Source: Silanimonas sp.
GTDB lineage: Bacteria > Pseudomonadota > Gammaproteobacteria > Xanthomonadales > Xanthomonadaceae
Reading direction: 5' to 3'
DNA: 64,000 nucleotides
Assembly (NCBI RefSeq): GCF_027530345.1
Contig: NZ_JAPZQK010000012.1
Span: 62,001 to 126,000 of the forward strand
Shown: positions 50,728-60,189 of the stretch, in pieces
Numbering within the stretch: the stretch's first letter is position 1
Layout of the letters: the number at the start of each line of letters is the position of its first letter
Notes under the pieces: model-generated
What the model saw: the letters and a program-made list of their open reading frames with translations, nothing else
Databases searched by the model: none
Told to the model about the DNA's origin: nothing
Program-made: the position numbers and the translations under genes

Positions 50728-51226
50728 CGCCGGTGCCGGGGTTCGCGGGATCGTCGCTCGCCACGGCGGGAGCGAGATCGATGCTCCGGGCGCCCCGCGG
50801 CCAGCGCGCGACCAGTCGCCATGCGCCGTCGGCCGGGGCCAGCGACACCCGCCAGCCGACGTTCGCATCGAAGGCCGGCGCCTGCCACGCGCCGTCGGCC
50901 GGGGCCAGCGCGAGTGCGACGTCCTGCGCGGCGTCCAGCGGATGCTCGAGCTGCAGGCGGAGATCCGCCCCGCCGTCGAGGCCAGGCACCACCACCCGAA
51001 CCAGTGCCCCGTCGAGCGATAGCTGCCCGCCCAAGTCGAGCCGTCGGGCCGCGGCGTCAGCGGCAAGGTCGACCTGCTGCACCTGCGCGGTACGGCGGAC
51101 CGGGTCGCCCACGGTGTCGAGGCCGCCCCGGCCGATAATGGCCAGCGTGGCGACGCCAGCAGCCAGCGTGGCCACCGGCAGGCCGATGAGCACCAGCAGC
51201 ACGGGATTTTTCGCTTTCAGGGGCAT
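50714..51226 (-). CDS. ccoH: FixH/CcoH-type cbb3 assembly protein
   Basis: 170 residues with one N-terminal membrane segment (NPVLLVLIGLPVATLAAGVATLAII) and a periplasmic domain of beta character, the FixH architecture. The Ala/Asp-rich sequence is poorly conserved, so position (directly before ccoI) carries weight. FixH/CcoH helps assemble the oxidase and copper centre. A weak Fnr box lies about 75-85 bp upstream. It is divergent from the HD-GYP gene. Confidence 0.8.
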   Translation of the reverse strand: MPLKAKNPVLLVLIGLPVATLAAGVATLAIIGRGGLDTVGDPVRRTAQVQQVDLAADAAARRLDLGGQLSLDGALVRVVVPGLDGGADLRLQLEHPLDAAQDVALALAPADGAWQAPAFDANVGWRVSLAPADGAWRLVARWPRGARSIDLAPAVASDDPANPGTGDGPG

Positions 51227-51298
51227 GGCGGGCGCAAGGAAGGCCCGAGGAACCGGGCAGGAACGGCGCCAGTGTGGCCGACACCGCCCCGGCCGTGT

Positions 51299-51312
51299 TT
51301 GCGTTCGATCAA
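51299..51312. promoter_or_regulatory. candidate weak Fnr/Anr box upstream of ccoH
   Basis: TTGCG-TTCG-ATCAA: the right half matches the Fnr consensus exactly, the left half has two mismatches. It sits 73-86 bp upstream of ccoH and about 70 bp before the divergent HD-GYP gene. Confidence 0.45.
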
Positions 51313-51382
51313 TCGCCCCCTGTCATCGATGGCAAATCCTTGACGCAACCCCCTGTGGACGCCGTCGTGAGGTCGTAAGCTG

Positions 51383-52726
51383 GTGACGATGATCAAGCCC
51401 GTTCCCATCAGCCGCGCGCGCGCCGGCATGTGGTTCCACCGCCTCGGCGGTTCGGGCTTGCACCACGCGTTCGTGAAGAACGGCTTCCTGCTCGAAGCGC
51501 GCGATATCGCGGTGTTGGCCGAAGGCGGCGTCGAGGAACTGATCATCGACACCGACAAGGGCCTCGATGTCGAGGACTACGGCACCGCCGCCCTCGCACC
51601 GGCGACCTCGGCGACGGAGACCGCGGAGGTCGAAGCCGCGGCATCGGCTGAGGAGGCGCCGGCTCCGGCCCCGTTGCCCGCCGACGAGCCGCCGCAAGGA
51701 TCCAATGAGGCCAGCGCGATGCCGGCGGCGGTCGCCGTCGATGCCGTCGTCCCGCCCGCGCCCGTGGCCGCTCCGCTGGTGCCGCGCGAAAGCATGGACC
51801 AGGAGCTGCATCGCGCCCGGCGCATCTGCCAGGACAGCAAGGCGCAGGTGGTCGCGCTGTTCAACGACGCGCGCCTCGGCCGGGCCATCCAGCCCGAGGC
51901 CGTCATGCCGATGGTCGAGGAGATCAACGATTCGGTGAGCCGGCATCCCGATGCCCTGCTCAGCGTCGTGCGCCTGAAGAACCACGACGAATACACCTAC
52001 ATGCACTCGGTGGCGGTCTGCGCGCTGATGGTCTCGCTGGCGCGTCGGCTGGGCCTGCCGGAAGAGCAGGTCCGCGATGCGGGCGCGGCCGGGATGCTGC
52101 ACGACCTCGGCAAGGCCGCGATGCCGCTGACCGTGCTGAACAAGCCCGGCGCGCTCAGCGACGACGAATTCAAAATCATGAAGGCGCATCCGGTGCGCGG
52201 GTACCACATGCTCGTGCAGTCGGGCAGCGCGTCCGAAGCGGTTCTGGACGTGGCCCTGCACCACCACGAGAAGTTCGACGGCAGCGGCTACCCGCACAAC
52301 CTCAAGGGCGACGCCATCGGCCTGATGGCGCGCATGGGCGCGGTCTGCGACGTCTACGACGCGATCACCTCGAACCGCCCCTACAAGAAGGCCTGGGGCC
52401 CGGCGGAATCGCTGCAGCGCATGGTGAGCTGGAAGGGCCACTTCGACGAAGTAGTGCTGAAGGCCTTCATCCGCAGCGTCGGCATCTACCCCGTCGGCGC
52501 GCTGGTGCGGCTCGAATCCGACCGCCTCGGCGTGGTGCTGGAGCAGGGGGAAAACTCGCTGCTGGCGCCGAAAGTGCGGGTGTTCTTCAACGCCCGAAAG
52601 CGCGAGCTGGTGTTCATCAAGGACATCGACTTGGGCGCGCCGGATTGCGGCGACCGCATCGTCGGCCTCGAATCGGCCGACAAGTGGAACTTCCCGAACA
52701 TGGAGAGGCTCTGGCTGTCGCAGTAA
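51383..52726 (+). CDS. HD-GYP domain protein (cyclic-di-GMP phosphodiesterase candidate)
   Basis: 447 residues. The N-terminal ~120 residues match the DUF3391-type domain (ISRARAGMWFHRLGGSGLHHAFVKNGF...), followed by an Ala/Pro-rich linker. The HD-GYP domain shows YMHSVAVCALM, GMLHDLGK (HD), ALHHHEKFDGSGYP (HHExxDGxGYP) and NRPYKKA. HD-GYP enzymes hydrolyse cyclic di-GMP. GTG 51383 with GAGG ten bases upstream is preferred over ATG 51389. It lies inside the cbb3 locus on the opposite strand, between ccoH and ccoG. Confidence 0.92.
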   Translation: MTMIKPVPISRARAGMWFHRLGGSGLHHAFVKNGFLLEARDIAVLAEGGVEELIIDTDKGLDVEDYGTAALAPATSATETAEVEAAASAEEAPAPAPLPADEPPQGSNEASAMPAAVAVDAVVPPAPVAAPLVPRESMDQELHRARRICQDSKAQVVALFNDARLGRAIQPEAVMPMVEEINDSVSRHPDALLSVVRLKNHDEYTYMHSVAVCALMVSLARRLGLPEEQVRDAGAAGMLHDLGKAAMPLTVLNKPGALSDDEFKIMKAHPVRGYHMLVQSGSASEAVLDVALHHHEKFDGSGYPHNLKGDAIGLMARMGAVCDVYDAITSNRPYKKAWGPAESLQRMVSWKGHFDEVVLKAFIRSVGIYPVGALVRLESDRLGVVLEQGENSLLAPKVRVFFNARKRELVFIKDIDLGAPDCGDRIVGLESADKWNFPNMERLWLSQ

Positions 52727-52731
52727 GCGCG

Positions 52732-52758
52732 GCATCGCGCGGCAAAGCCGCGCGATGC
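52732..52758. terminator. bidirectional hairpin between HD-GYP gene and ccoG
   Basis: GCATCGCGCGGC (52732-52743) and GCCGCGCGATGC (52747-52758) form a perfect 12-bp stem with an AAA loop between two convergent genes. No T-tract. Confidence 0.65.
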
Positions 52759-52759
52759 G

Positions 52760-54310
52760 TCAGAGCGGACCGAAGAAGCGCGTTTCCTCGGCTACGGTCG
52801 TCTCGCCGTCCAACGTCGCCACTTCGAGCGTGACGTCGACGCGGCCGGTGACTGCGCCAGCCGGGGCCTTCAGCGCGATGCCGACGCTACGCACCTCGCC
52901 CGGCCCGACGCCGATCGCGCCGGGATCCGCACCGAGGGTGATCCCTGCCGGGGCGTCGACCACGCGGATGCGGTAGGCGGCGGGTTCCTCGGACTTGTTG
53001 ATCAGCCGCAGCGTGTAGCCGTTCTCGATGCTGCCGTCCATGTTGGTTCGATAGAGTGCATTGCGGTCACGCAGCACGTCGACGATCAGCGGGCTGCGGG
53101 TGGCGATGCCAATGGCGATGCCGGCGCCGATGGCCGCCAGCAGGGTGGCGTAGACCCACACGCGGGCGCGCAGGACCTTCGTCGGCTTGCCATCGACGGC
53201 GTTCTGGCTGGTGTAGCGTACGAGGCCCTTGGGGTAGCCGAGCTTGCCCATCACGTCGTCGCAAGCGTCGATGCACGCGCCGCAGGCGATGCACTCGTAT
53301 TGCAGGCCGTTGCGGATGTCGATGCCGGTGGGGCAGACCTGCACGCACATGGTGCAGTCGATGCAGTCGCCCAAGGCTTCGCCGGCGGGCTTCTCGCGCT
53401 CGTCGACGTGGATGGCGGCGTCGACGATCGAGGTCGTGCCGCGTGCGCCGCTGGCGAGGCTGGCCGCGCTCTGGTGCCTTGCGAACCACGCCACCCAGCC
53501 GTCGGCGTCGTCCTTCGGCAGCAGGCCACGGGCCCGCTCCAGAACGCTGGCGAGGCTGCCCTTCTTGCGCGGACCGCGCGGTTCGCCGCGGCGCTCGTCG
53601 TAGGCGATGATCAGGGTGTTGCGGTCGAACATCGCGCTCTGGAAGCGCGCGTACGGGCACATGTACTTGCAGACCTGCTCGCGCAGGAAGCCGGCATTGC
53701 CCCAGGTGGCGACCGCGTAGAACAGCGTCCAGAAGGTCTCGTAGCCGCCCCATTCGAAGGGGACGAGGCGCGCGCCGAGTTCGCGGATGGGCGTGAAGTA
53801 GCCGACGAAGGTGAAGCCCGTCCACAGCGCGAACACCGCCCACAGCAGGTGTTTCGAACCCTTGCGCAGCAGCTTCTCGCGCGACCACGGCGCGGCGTCG
53901 AGCTTCATGCGTTTGGCACGATCGCCTTCGGTCCAGCGCTCCATCCAGATGAAGACTTCCGTCCACACGGTCTGCGGACAGGCATAGCCGCACCACAGCC
54001 GACCGGCGAGTGCGGTGAAGAAGAAAAGCGAGAGCCCCGCCATCACCAGCAGCAGGGCGAGGAAGATGAAATCCTGCGGCCAGAAGACGAGGCCGAAGAC
54101 ATGGAACTTGCGTGCCGGCAGGTCCCAGAGCACGGCCTGCTGGCCGTCGAGGTTGATCCAAGCGACGCCGTAGAACAGGCCCAGCAGAACGAACACGGCG
54201 AGGTGTCGAAGCCGCTGGAAGTGCCCCGACACCTCGCGTGGGTAGACCTTCGCCTCCGAGACGTACATCGCGCCGTCGTCGACGACCTTCAGCGGCAGCG
54301 GCTTGCCCAT
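52760..54310 (-). CDS. ccoG: cytochrome c oxidase accessory protein CcoG
   Basis: 516 residues with several membrane segments and two ferredoxin-type clusters (CIDCTMCVQVCPTGID and CIACGACIDACDD). The polyferredoxin CcoG (RdxA/FixG) reduces copper for cbb3 assembly. The N-terminus and WCGYACPQTVWTEVF motif are typical. C-terminal Ig-like domain present. Start ATG 54310 lies 4 bp after the preceding small gene, so it is co-transcribed with ccoNOQP. Confidence 0.95.
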   Translation of the reverse strand: MGKPLPLKVVDDGAMYVSEAKVYPREVSGHFQRLRHLAVFVLLGLFYGVAWINLDGQQAVLWDLPARKFHVFGLVFWPQDFIFLALLLVMAGLSLFFFTALAGRLWCGYACPQTVWTEVFIWMERWTEGDRAKRMKLDAAPWSREKLLRKGSKHLLWAVFALWTGFTFVGYFTPIRELGARLVPFEWGGYETFWTLFYAVATWGNAGFLREQVCKYMCPYARFQSAMFDRNTLIIAYDERRGEPRGPRKKGSLASVLERARGLLPKDDADGWVAWFARHQSAASLASGARGTTSIVDAAIHVDEREKPAGEALGDCIDCTMCVQVCPTGIDIRNGLQYECIACGACIDACDDVMGKLGYPKGLVRYTSQNAVDGKPTKVLRARVWVYATLLAAIGAGIAIGIATRSPLIVDVLRDRNALYRTNMDGSIENGYTLRLINKSEEPAAYRIRVVDAPAGITLGADPGAIGVGPGEVRSVGIALKAPAGAVTGRVDVTLEVATLDGETTVAEETRFFGPL

Positions 54311-54314
54311 CGTT

Positions 54315-54608
54315 TCAGTCCTTGAGCGGGCCGTTGAAGCGGCTGGCGGGGCGCAACAGGATCCAGGTGAACAGGCTCGAACTCGCCGTCGCCGCCCAGA
54401 ACATGAAGAAACAGATCGTGTAGCCGATGCCGCGCCCGATCTCGTGGTCGAGATCGGGGAAGCTGATGTCGCGCAGGTCGAGCGGGTCGACGAAGGCGAA
54501 GAACACCATCGTCATCACGCCGGCGGCAAAGAACGACGGCCAGAGGATCGCGCCGAGCCGCTGGGTCCAGCTCCTTTGCGGATGGTCGATGCGCGGGCCG
54601 TCGTCCAT
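54315..54608 (-). CDS. small membrane protein between ccoP and ccoG
   Basis: 97 residues with two hydrophobic segments (LWPSFFAAGVMTMVFFAFV and GYTICFFMFWAATASSSLF). It lies between ccoP (7 bp) and ccoG (4 bp) on the same strand, so it belongs to the cco operon. A small protein at this position is usual in xanthomonads; its role is not known to me. The ATG at 54608 gives a sensible length. Confidence 0.75.
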   Translation of the reverse strand: MDDGPRIDHPQRSWTQRLGAILWPSFFAAGVMTMVFFAFVDPLDLRDISFPDLDHEIGRGIGYTICFFMFWAATASSSLFTWILLRPASRFNGPLKD

Positions 54609-54615
54609 CGTCGTC

Positions 54616-55632
54616 TCAGCCTTCCGCGCCGGTGGCCGGTGCCGCGGCCGGATCCGTGGCCGTCGCTGCGTCCATGCCTGGTTCCGCCGGAGCGGCCTCG
54701 ACCTCGGCCGGTGCGGCGGCGGGTGCTGCAGCAAGCACGGGCTCACCGCTCAGCGAATGCACGTAGGCGGCCACCAGGCGGACGCGGTCCGCACCCAGCA
54801 CCGGTTCGAAGGCCGGCATCTGGCCGTTGCGGCCCTTGATGATGCCTTCGCGGATCGTGGCGAGGTCCGGTGCGTACAGCCAATCGGCGTCGGTGAGGTT
54901 CGGGGCACCGAGGGCCGGATTGCCCTTGCCCTCGGTGCCATGGCACGCCGCGCAGACGAGATCGAACTTCGACTTGCCCACCGAGGCCAGCGCCGGATCG
55001 ACGGTGGTTCCGGAGAGCGACTGCACGTAGGTGGCGACCGCGGTCACCGCGGCATCGTCGCCGATCGCCGCGCCGAGGGCGGGCATCACGCCGATGCGGC
55101 CATGGGTGATGGTGGCCAGCATCGTCGCTTCGTCCTTGCCGTACAGCCAGGCCGTATCGGTGAGGTTCGGAAAGCCACGCGCGCCGCGGGCATCCGAGCC
55201 GTGGCACTGCGCGCAGTTGTTGGCGAACAGGTTGCGGCCAACGGCCAGCGCTTCCGAGGAGGCCGCGATTTCGGCGATGGGCATCGTCGCGAACTGCGAA
55301 TACCGCTCGGCGAACGCCGCGTCGGCTTTCGCCTTCTCGGCGTCGTGCTGCTTCTGCGAGCTCCAGCCGAGCGAGCCCTCGGCCTTGCCGAAGCCCGGAT
55401 AGACCACGAAGTAGCCGATAGTGAAGGCGATCGTCAGGTAGAACAGGTTGATCCACCAGCGCGGCAGCGGCTTGTTGTACTCGGTGACATCGCCGTCCCA
55501 GACGTGGCCAGTGGTTTCACCGGTCGGCAGGCTGCTGTTGCGCTGCTTCGAGGTGTACCAGAGCAGCCAGACGCAACCGACGAGGTTGAGGACGACGAGG
55601 GCGATCAGGAACCAGGACCAGAAGTCGCTCAC
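54616..55632 (-). CDS. ccoP: cbb3 oxidase subunit III, dihaem cytochrome c
   Basis: 338 residues. An N-terminal membrane anchor (FWSWFLIALVVLNLVGCVWLLW) and a second hydrophobic segment precede two cytochrome c domains with CAQCH (~137) and CAACH (~227). CcoP passes electrons to CcoO/CcoN. The C-terminal ~45 residues form an Ala/Glu/Pro tail not needed for haem binding. The stop/start spacing overlaps ccoQ by 4 bp. Confidence 0.95.
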   Translation of the reverse strand: MSDFWSWFLIALVVLNLVGCVWLLWYTSKQRNSSLPTGETTGHVWDGDVTEYNKPLPRWWINLFYLTIAFTIGYFVVYPGFGKAEGSLGWSSQKQHDAEKAKADAAFAERYSQFATMPIAEIAASSEALAVGRNLFANNCAQCHGSDARGARGFPNLTDTAWLYGKDEATMLATITHGRIGVMPALGAAIGDDAAVTAVATYVQSLSGTTVDPALASVGKSKFDLVCAACHGTEGKGNPALGAPNLTDADWLYAPDLATIREGIIKGRNGQMPAFEPVLGADRVRLVAAYVHSLSGEPVLAAAPAAAPAEVEAAPAEPGMDAATATDPAAAPATGAEG

Positions 55633-55772
55633 GGGCGTTCCTCCGTCGTTTCGTCGTCAAGGGCCATGCGGGCCAGTCGGTCGAAGTCCGCGGCGCGGCG
55701 CACCACGAACAGCCAGTAAGCGCCGCCGAGGAAGGCGGCAAGAAGGATTGCGGTAACGGTGCCGGCGATCAT
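55629..55772 (-). CDS. ccoQ: cbb3 oxidase small subunit CcoQ
   Basis: 47 residues with one membrane segment (TVTAILLAAFLGGAYWLFVV) and a short charged tail (RMALDDETTEE). Position between ccoO (1 bp) and ccoP (4-bp overlap) and size are those of CcoQ, which stabilises the complex. ATG 55772 is the only suitable start. Confidence 0.9.
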   Translation of the reverse strand: MIAGTVTAILLAAFLGGAYWLFVVRRAADFDRLARMALDDETTEERP

Positions 55773-55773
55773 G

Positions 55774-56379
55774 TCAACCTCGCGGTGCGTGCTTGCCGAG
55801 GCCCTGGAGATAGGCCACCAGCGCATCGAGTTCCGACTTGCCCTCGACGGCCGCCGCGGCGCCCTGCAGGTCTTCGTCGGTGTATGGGTGGCCGAGCGTG
55901 CGCAGCGCGGCGAGGTTCGCCGTGATCGCCGCGCCATCGACCGGCGTTTCGGCCAGCCACGGGTAGGCCGGCATGTTCGATTCCGGCACCACGGCGCGGG
56001 GATCGAGCAGGTGCACGCGATGCCAGTCGTCGGAGTAGCGGCCGCCCACGCGGGCGAGGTCCGGACCGGTGCGTTTGCTGCCCCATTGGAAGGGACGGTC
56101 GTACACCGATTCACCGGCCAGCGAGTAGTGCCCGTAGCGCTCGGTCTCGAAGCGCAGGGTGCGCACCATCTGCGAGTGGCAGTTGTAGCAACCCTCGCGC
56201 ACGTAGACGTCGAAACCGGCCTGTTCGAGGGCGGGGCGGGGCTTCATGCCGGGCAGGGGTTCGACCTGCTCGGCGCTGTACATCAGCGGGACGATCTCGG
56301 CGAGGCCGCCGAAGCTGATGGCGACGGCGATCAGCACGCCCATCAGACCCACGTTGCGTTCGATCTTGTCATGGCTCAT
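55774..56379 (-). CDS. ccoO: cbb3 oxidase subunit II, monohaem cytochrome c
   Basis: 201 residues with an N-terminal anchor ([23 protein letters not shown]) and one haem c site, CYNCH (~65). The conserved [19 protein letters not shown] segment is typical of CcoO. It is encoded 12 bp after ccoN and 1 bp before ccoQ. Confidence 0.95.
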   Translation of the reverse strand: MSHDKIERNVGLMGVLIAVAISFGGLAEIVPLMYSAEQVEPLPGMKPRPALEQAGFDVYVREGCYNCHSQMVRTLRFETERYGHYSLAGESVYDRPFQWGSKRTGPDLARVGGRYSDDWHRVHLLDPRAVVPESNMPAYPWLAETPVDGAAITANLAALRTLGHPYTDEDLQGAAAAVEGKSELDALVAYLQGLGKHAPRG

Positions 56380-56391
56380 CGCAGCGACTCC

Positions 56392-57846
56392 TTAGGCGTG
56401 GGCCGGTTCGAGGACGGGGTGCTCGACCGCGCCGCGCGAGGCCTGCAGGGTCTTCCAGACGTTGATGACCATCAGCACCATGCCGACGATCACAAGCACG
56501 CCACCCACCAGGCGGATCAGGTAGTAGGGATAGGTGAACTTGACGATCTCGATCCACGCGTAGGTCAGCGTGCCGTCGACGTTCGCCGCGCGGCTCATCA
56601 GGCCCTGGCCGATGCCCGAGACCCACATCGAGGCGGCGTAGAGCACCACGCCGATGGTGTGCGTCCAGAAGTGCGCGTCGATCAGTTTGGTCGAGGCCAT
56701 TTCCTTCAGGCCGAGGCACTTCGGGATCAGCATGTAGATCGCGCCGATCGAGATCATCGCGACCCAGCCCAGCGCGCCGGAGTGCACGTGGCCGATGGTC
56801 CAGTCGCTGTAGTGCGAGAGGGCGTTCACCGACTTGATGGACATCATCGGGCCCTCGAAGGTGCTCATCATGTAGAACGACAGCGACACGATGAGGAACT
56901 TCAGGATCGGGTCGGTGCGCAGCAGGTGCCACACGCCCGAGAGGGTCATGATGCCGTTGATCGCGCCACCCCAGCTCGGGGCCAGCAGCACCAGCGAGAA
57001 CACCATGCCGAGGCTCTGCGCCCAGTCCGGGATGGCCGTGTACTGCAGGTGGTGCGGGCCCGCCCACATGTAGATGGCGATCAGCGCCCAGAAGTGCACG
57101 ATCGACAGGCGATAGCTGTAGATCGGACGGCCAGCGCGCTTCGGGACGAAGTAATACATGATCCCGAGGAAGCCGGCGGTCAGGAAGAAGCCCACCGCGT
57201 TGTGGCCGTACCACCACTGCACCATCGCGTCGACGGCGCCCGAATAGATCGGATAGCTGTGGATCGCCGAAGTGGGTAGGGCCAGCGAGTTGACGATGTG
57301 CAGCACCGCGACGGCGATGATGAAGGCGCCGTAGAACCAGTTCGCCACGTAGATGTGGCTCACGCGGCGCTTCACGATCGTGCCGAAGAAGAGCACCGCA
57401 TAGGCCACCCAGACCACCGCGATCGCGATGTCGATCGGCCACACCAGTTCGGCGTATTCCTTGCCTTGGGTGAGGCCCAGCGGGAGCGAGATCGCGGCCG
57501 CGACGATGATCGCCTGCCAGCCCCAGAACACGAAGCTCGCGAGCTTGTCGGAGAGCAGGCGCACGTGGCAGGTGCGTTGCACCACATAGAGCGAGGTTGC
57601 GAACAGCGCGCTGCCGCCGAACGCGAAGATCACGGCGTTCGTGTGCAGCGGCCGCAGCCGGCCGAAGCTCAGCCAGGCGGTGTCGAAATTCAGCGCGGGC
57701 CAGTAGAGCTGGGCCGCCAGGAGGACGCCGACGGCCATGCCGATAACGCCCCAGATCACGGTGGCCAGTGAGAACTGGAGGACGACCCGGTCGTTGTAGG
57801 TCGCGGGTGGGGCTTCGGGGTGCCGGGTGGGCGCGGACGCGCTCAT
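56392..57846 (-). CDS. ccoN: cbb3 oxidase catalytic subunit I
   Basis: 484 residues with 12 or so membrane segments and the family motifs [42 protein letters not shown] and [18 protein letters not shown], whose histidines hold the haems and CuB. The ATG at 57846 follows GAGG; the frame upstream looks non-coding. A near-perfect Fnr box lies 56-69 bp upstream. It heads the ccoNOQP operon, giving a high-affinity terminal oxidase for low oxygen. Confidence 0.96.
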   Translation of the reverse strand: MSASAPTRHPEAPPATYNDRVVLQFSLATVIWGVIGMAVGVLLAAQLYWPALNFDTAWLSFGRLRPLHTNAVIFAFGGSALFATSLYVVQRTCHVRLLSDKLASFVFWGWQAIIVAAAISLPLGLTQGKEYAELVWPIDIAIAVVWVAYAVLFFGTIVKRRVSHIYVANWFYGAFIIAVAVLHIVNSLALPTSAIHSYPIYSGAVDAMVQWWYGHNAVGFFLTAGFLGIMYYFVPKRAGRPIYSYRLSIVHFWALIAIYMWAGPHHLQYTAIPDWAQSLGMVFSLVLLAPSWGGAINGIMTLSGVWHLLRTDPILKFLIVSLSFYMMSTFEGPMMSIKSVNALSHYSDWTIGHVHSGALGWVAMISIGAIYMLIPKCLGLKEMASTKLIDAHFWTHTIGVVLYAASMWVSGIGQGLMSRAANVDGTLTYAWIEIVKFTYPYYLIRLVGGVLVIVGMVLMVINVWKTLQASRGAVEHPVLEPAHA

Positions 57847-57901
57847 GGGAGGCCTCTTCTGGGAAGTGAGGCCAGTGTGAGCAGGGTGGGTCTGGAGGCA
57901 C

Positions 57902-57915
57902 TTGACCCCGATCAA
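57902..57915 (-). promoter_or_regulatory. Fnr/Anr box upstream of ccoN
   Basis: TTGAC-CCCG-ATCAA, one mismatch from TTGAT-N4-ATCAA. Its position fits activation of ccoNOQP under low oxygen by the Fnr-type regulator encoded at 46631-47389. Confidence 0.85.
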
Positions 57916-58015
57916 ACGCCCTTGGCCTGCGCAGTCAGTGGGGCGAACCCCGTGAAATGGGCGCCATTCACGGAATACAAGGAAATCCAAGGCCCTTTAG
58001 TGCCAAGCCTTAACT

Positions 58016-58046
58016 GTTTCATCCTGAAACCGTTGCTTGCAGCAAC
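58016..58046. repeat. tandem pair of 15-bp inverted repeats upstream of the S8 protease
   Basis: GTTTCA-TCC-TGAAAC (58016-58030) and GTTGCT-TGC-AGCAAC (58032-58046): two perfect 6-3-6 dyads one base apart. They lie in the 375-bp gap between ccoN and the protease, about 245-275 bp before the protease start; the rest of that gap holds no gene and no other clear signal. Confidence 0.55.
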
Positions 58047-58290
58047 CAATGTGACAGCGTTTCTTCCGTTTGGTGACGAAAACGTGACCTGCTTCACCGC
58101 ACGTCCCCGTCACGACTCTCCCGCGACTCCCCTGTCCCGGCTGGCCCTCCCGGCCCGCTACGGGCCGGTCTGGTCAAAGGGGGGCGGCCCACAGAACGCG
58201 CCAGCGCGTCGGGGCCGGCAACTGGCGCAGGGACGCCAAGGGCCTCGGCCCGACCTTCCGTTCGTTCAATTCGACCAGGGAAAACATCAC

Positions 58291-60072
58291 GTGAATCGCA
58301 AGTCCTTCAAGCCCCACGCCCTCGCTGCCGCGCTGATCGTCGCGATGGCGCCGATGGGTGCTGCTGTCGCCGCCGATGGCGCGCGCATCGTCAACAAGGC
58401 TGCCGTCGAGTCCGGCGCCGAGTTCTCGGGCTTCATCGTCAAGTTCCGCGACGGCACCGCCCAGCGCGCCAATGCGGCCATGGTCGCCCGTTCGCTCCAG
58501 GGGGCGAACGCGGTGATGGCCAAGTCGTCGCGCGGCGCCGCCGGCCTGCGCCACTTCCGCCGCATGAGCCTCGGTGCCGACGTCATCCGCGCGAGCCGTG
58601 CGCTGACCTCGGCCGAAGCCGTGCAGGCCATGCAGCAGCTGGCCGCCGTGCCGGGCGTCGAGTACGTCGAGCCCGATCTGATCATGCGCCCGGCGCTGAC
58701 GCCGAACGACACCCGCTACAACGAGCAGTGGGGCTTCTTCGACGCCGACGCCGGCATCCGCGCCAACACGGCGTGGGACGTCGCCACGGGTGCCGGCGTG
58801 ATCGTCGCCGTCATCGACACCGGCCGCACCGCCCACAGCGACCTCGATGCCAACACGGTCGCCGGTTACGACTTCATCTCCAGCGCCACGACCGGTAACG
58901 ACGGCAACGGCCGCGATGCCAACGAGTTCGACCCGGGTGACTGGACCACGGGCCAGTGCGGCGCCGCCAGCAACTCCAGCTGGCACGGCACCCACGTGGC
59001 CGGCACCATCGCCGCCGTGACCAACAACGCCAAGGGCGTGGCGGGTACGGCGTTCGGCGCCAAGGTCATGCACGTCCGCGCGCTGGGCACCTGCGGCGGC
59101 TCGACCTCGGACATTGCCGACGCCATCACCTGGTCCTCGGGCGGCACCGTCTCGGGCGTGCCGACCCTGTCGGCCGCGCAGGCGGCCAAGGTCATCAACC
59201 TGTCGCTCGGCGGCTCTGGCGCCTGCGGCACCACCACGCAGAACGCCATCAACGGCGCCGTGGGTCGTGGCTCGACGCTGGTCATCGCCGCCGGCAACAG
59301 CAACACGAACGTCTCGACCGCCACGCCGGCCAACTGCGCCAACGTGATTGCCGTCGCCTCGGTGACCAGCGCCTCCGCCCGTTCGAGCTTCTCGAACTTC
59401 GGCACGCTGATCGACGTCTCCGGCCCGGGCTCGGCCATCCTGTCGACGCTGAACTCGGGCACCACGGCGCCGGGCGCTGAGACCTATGCCAGCTACAGCG
59501 GCACCTCGATGGCCACCCCGCACGTGGCCGGCGTCGTCGCCCTGATGCAGAGCCGCCGCATCGCGCTCGGTCTGCCGCTGCTGACGCCCGCCGAAGTCGA
59601 GTCGACGCTGAAGAGCACGGCCTATGCCCTGGCGGGTGCCTGCACGGGCGGCTGCGGCGCGGGCATCGTCGACGCCCGTCGCGCGGTTGATTCCGCCGGT
59701 GGCGGCGGTGGTGGTGGCACGCCCCCGACCACGCAGACGTACGCCAACGAGACCGACTTCGCGATCCGCGACAACACCACGATCAATTCGCCGATCACGG
59801 TGTCGGGCCGCAGCGGCAACGCCCCGTCGACCGCCTCCGTGTCGGTGGACATCCTCCACGCCTACCGCGGCGACATGCTGGTCCAGCTGGTCGCGCCGGA
59901 CGGTTCGCTGTACACGATCTCGAATCGTGCGGGCGGCAGCGCGGACAACCTGATCGGTACCTACACGATCAACCTGTCCTCGGAACTGCTCAACGGCACC
60001 TGGAACCTGCGCGTCAACGACAACGCGGCCGGCGACACCGGCACGCTGCGTCGCTGGACGATCACGTTCTAA
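58291..60072 (+). CDS. secreted subtilisin-like (S8) protease with P-domain
   Basis: 593 residues. Signal peptide (ALAAALIVAMAPMGAAVAAD), then a propeptide of the I9-inhibitor type (FIVKFRDGT ... VPGVEYVEPDL, ~45-130). The S8 catalytic triad is Asp176 (VIDTGRT), His232 (HGTHVAGT) and Ser406 (GTSMATPHVAG). A Gly-rich linker (~460-470) leads to a C-terminal proprotein-convertase P-domain (ITVSGRSGN, HAYRGDMLVQLVAPDG, GTWNLRVND). Typical exoenzyme of xanthomonads/lysobacters. GTG 58291 with AGGGA nine bases upstream is chosen because the signal peptide begins there. Confidence 0.92.
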   Translation: MNRKSFKPHALAAALIVAMAPMGAAVAADGARIVNKAAVESGAEFSGFIVKFRDGTAQRANAAMVARSLQGANAVMAKSSRGAAGLRHFRRMSLGADVIRASRALTSAEAVQAMQQLAAVPGVEYVEPDLIMRPALTPNDTRYNEQWGFFDADAGIRANTAWDVATGAGVIVAVIDTGRTAHSDLDANTVAGYDFISSATTGNDGNGRDANEFDPGDWTTGQCGAASNSSWHGTHVAGTIAAVTNNAKGVAGTAFGAKVMHVRALGTCGGSTSDIADAITWSSGGTVSGVPTLSAAQAAKVINLSLGGSGACGTTTQNAINGAVGRGSTLVIAAGNSNTNVSTATPANCANVIAVASVTSASARSSFSNFGTLIDVSGPGSAILSTLNSGTTAPGAETYASYSGTSMATPHVAGVVALMQSRRIALGLPLLTPAEVESTLKSTAYALAGACTGGCGAGIVDARRAVDSAGGGGGGGTPPTTQTYANETDFAIRDNTTINSPITVSGRSGNAPSTASVSVDILHAYRGDMLVQLVAPDGSLYTISNRAGGSADNLIGTYTINLSSELLNGTWNLRVNDNAAGDTGTLRRWTITF

Positions 60073-60146
60073 AGGCCTCAAGGGGAGCGACGGCGGGTCC
60101 GGGCTTCGGCCCGGGCCCGACGGCGTCACCCCCGCCTTGCATCACC

Positions 60147-60179
60147 AAGAAGCCCGCGCCTCAAAGGTGCGGGCTTCTT
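60147..60179. terminator. strong bidirectional terminator after the S8 protease
   Basis: AAGAAGCCCGCGCC (60147-60160) pairs with GGTGCGGGCTTCTT (60166-60179) with one G-U pair and a 5-base loop, between convergent genes; the arms themselves provide A/T-rich ends on both strands. Confidence 0.85.
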
Positions 60180-60189
60180 CGTTCCGGCC

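Noticed and set aside
55759-57279. 506-codon rightward frame opposite ccoO/ccoN
   Set aside because: Shadow of the oxidase genes; no motif or ribosome site.
58174-60129. 651-codon leftward frame opposite the S8 protease
   Set aside because: Shadow of the protease; Gly/Arg/Val-rich without a family pattern.
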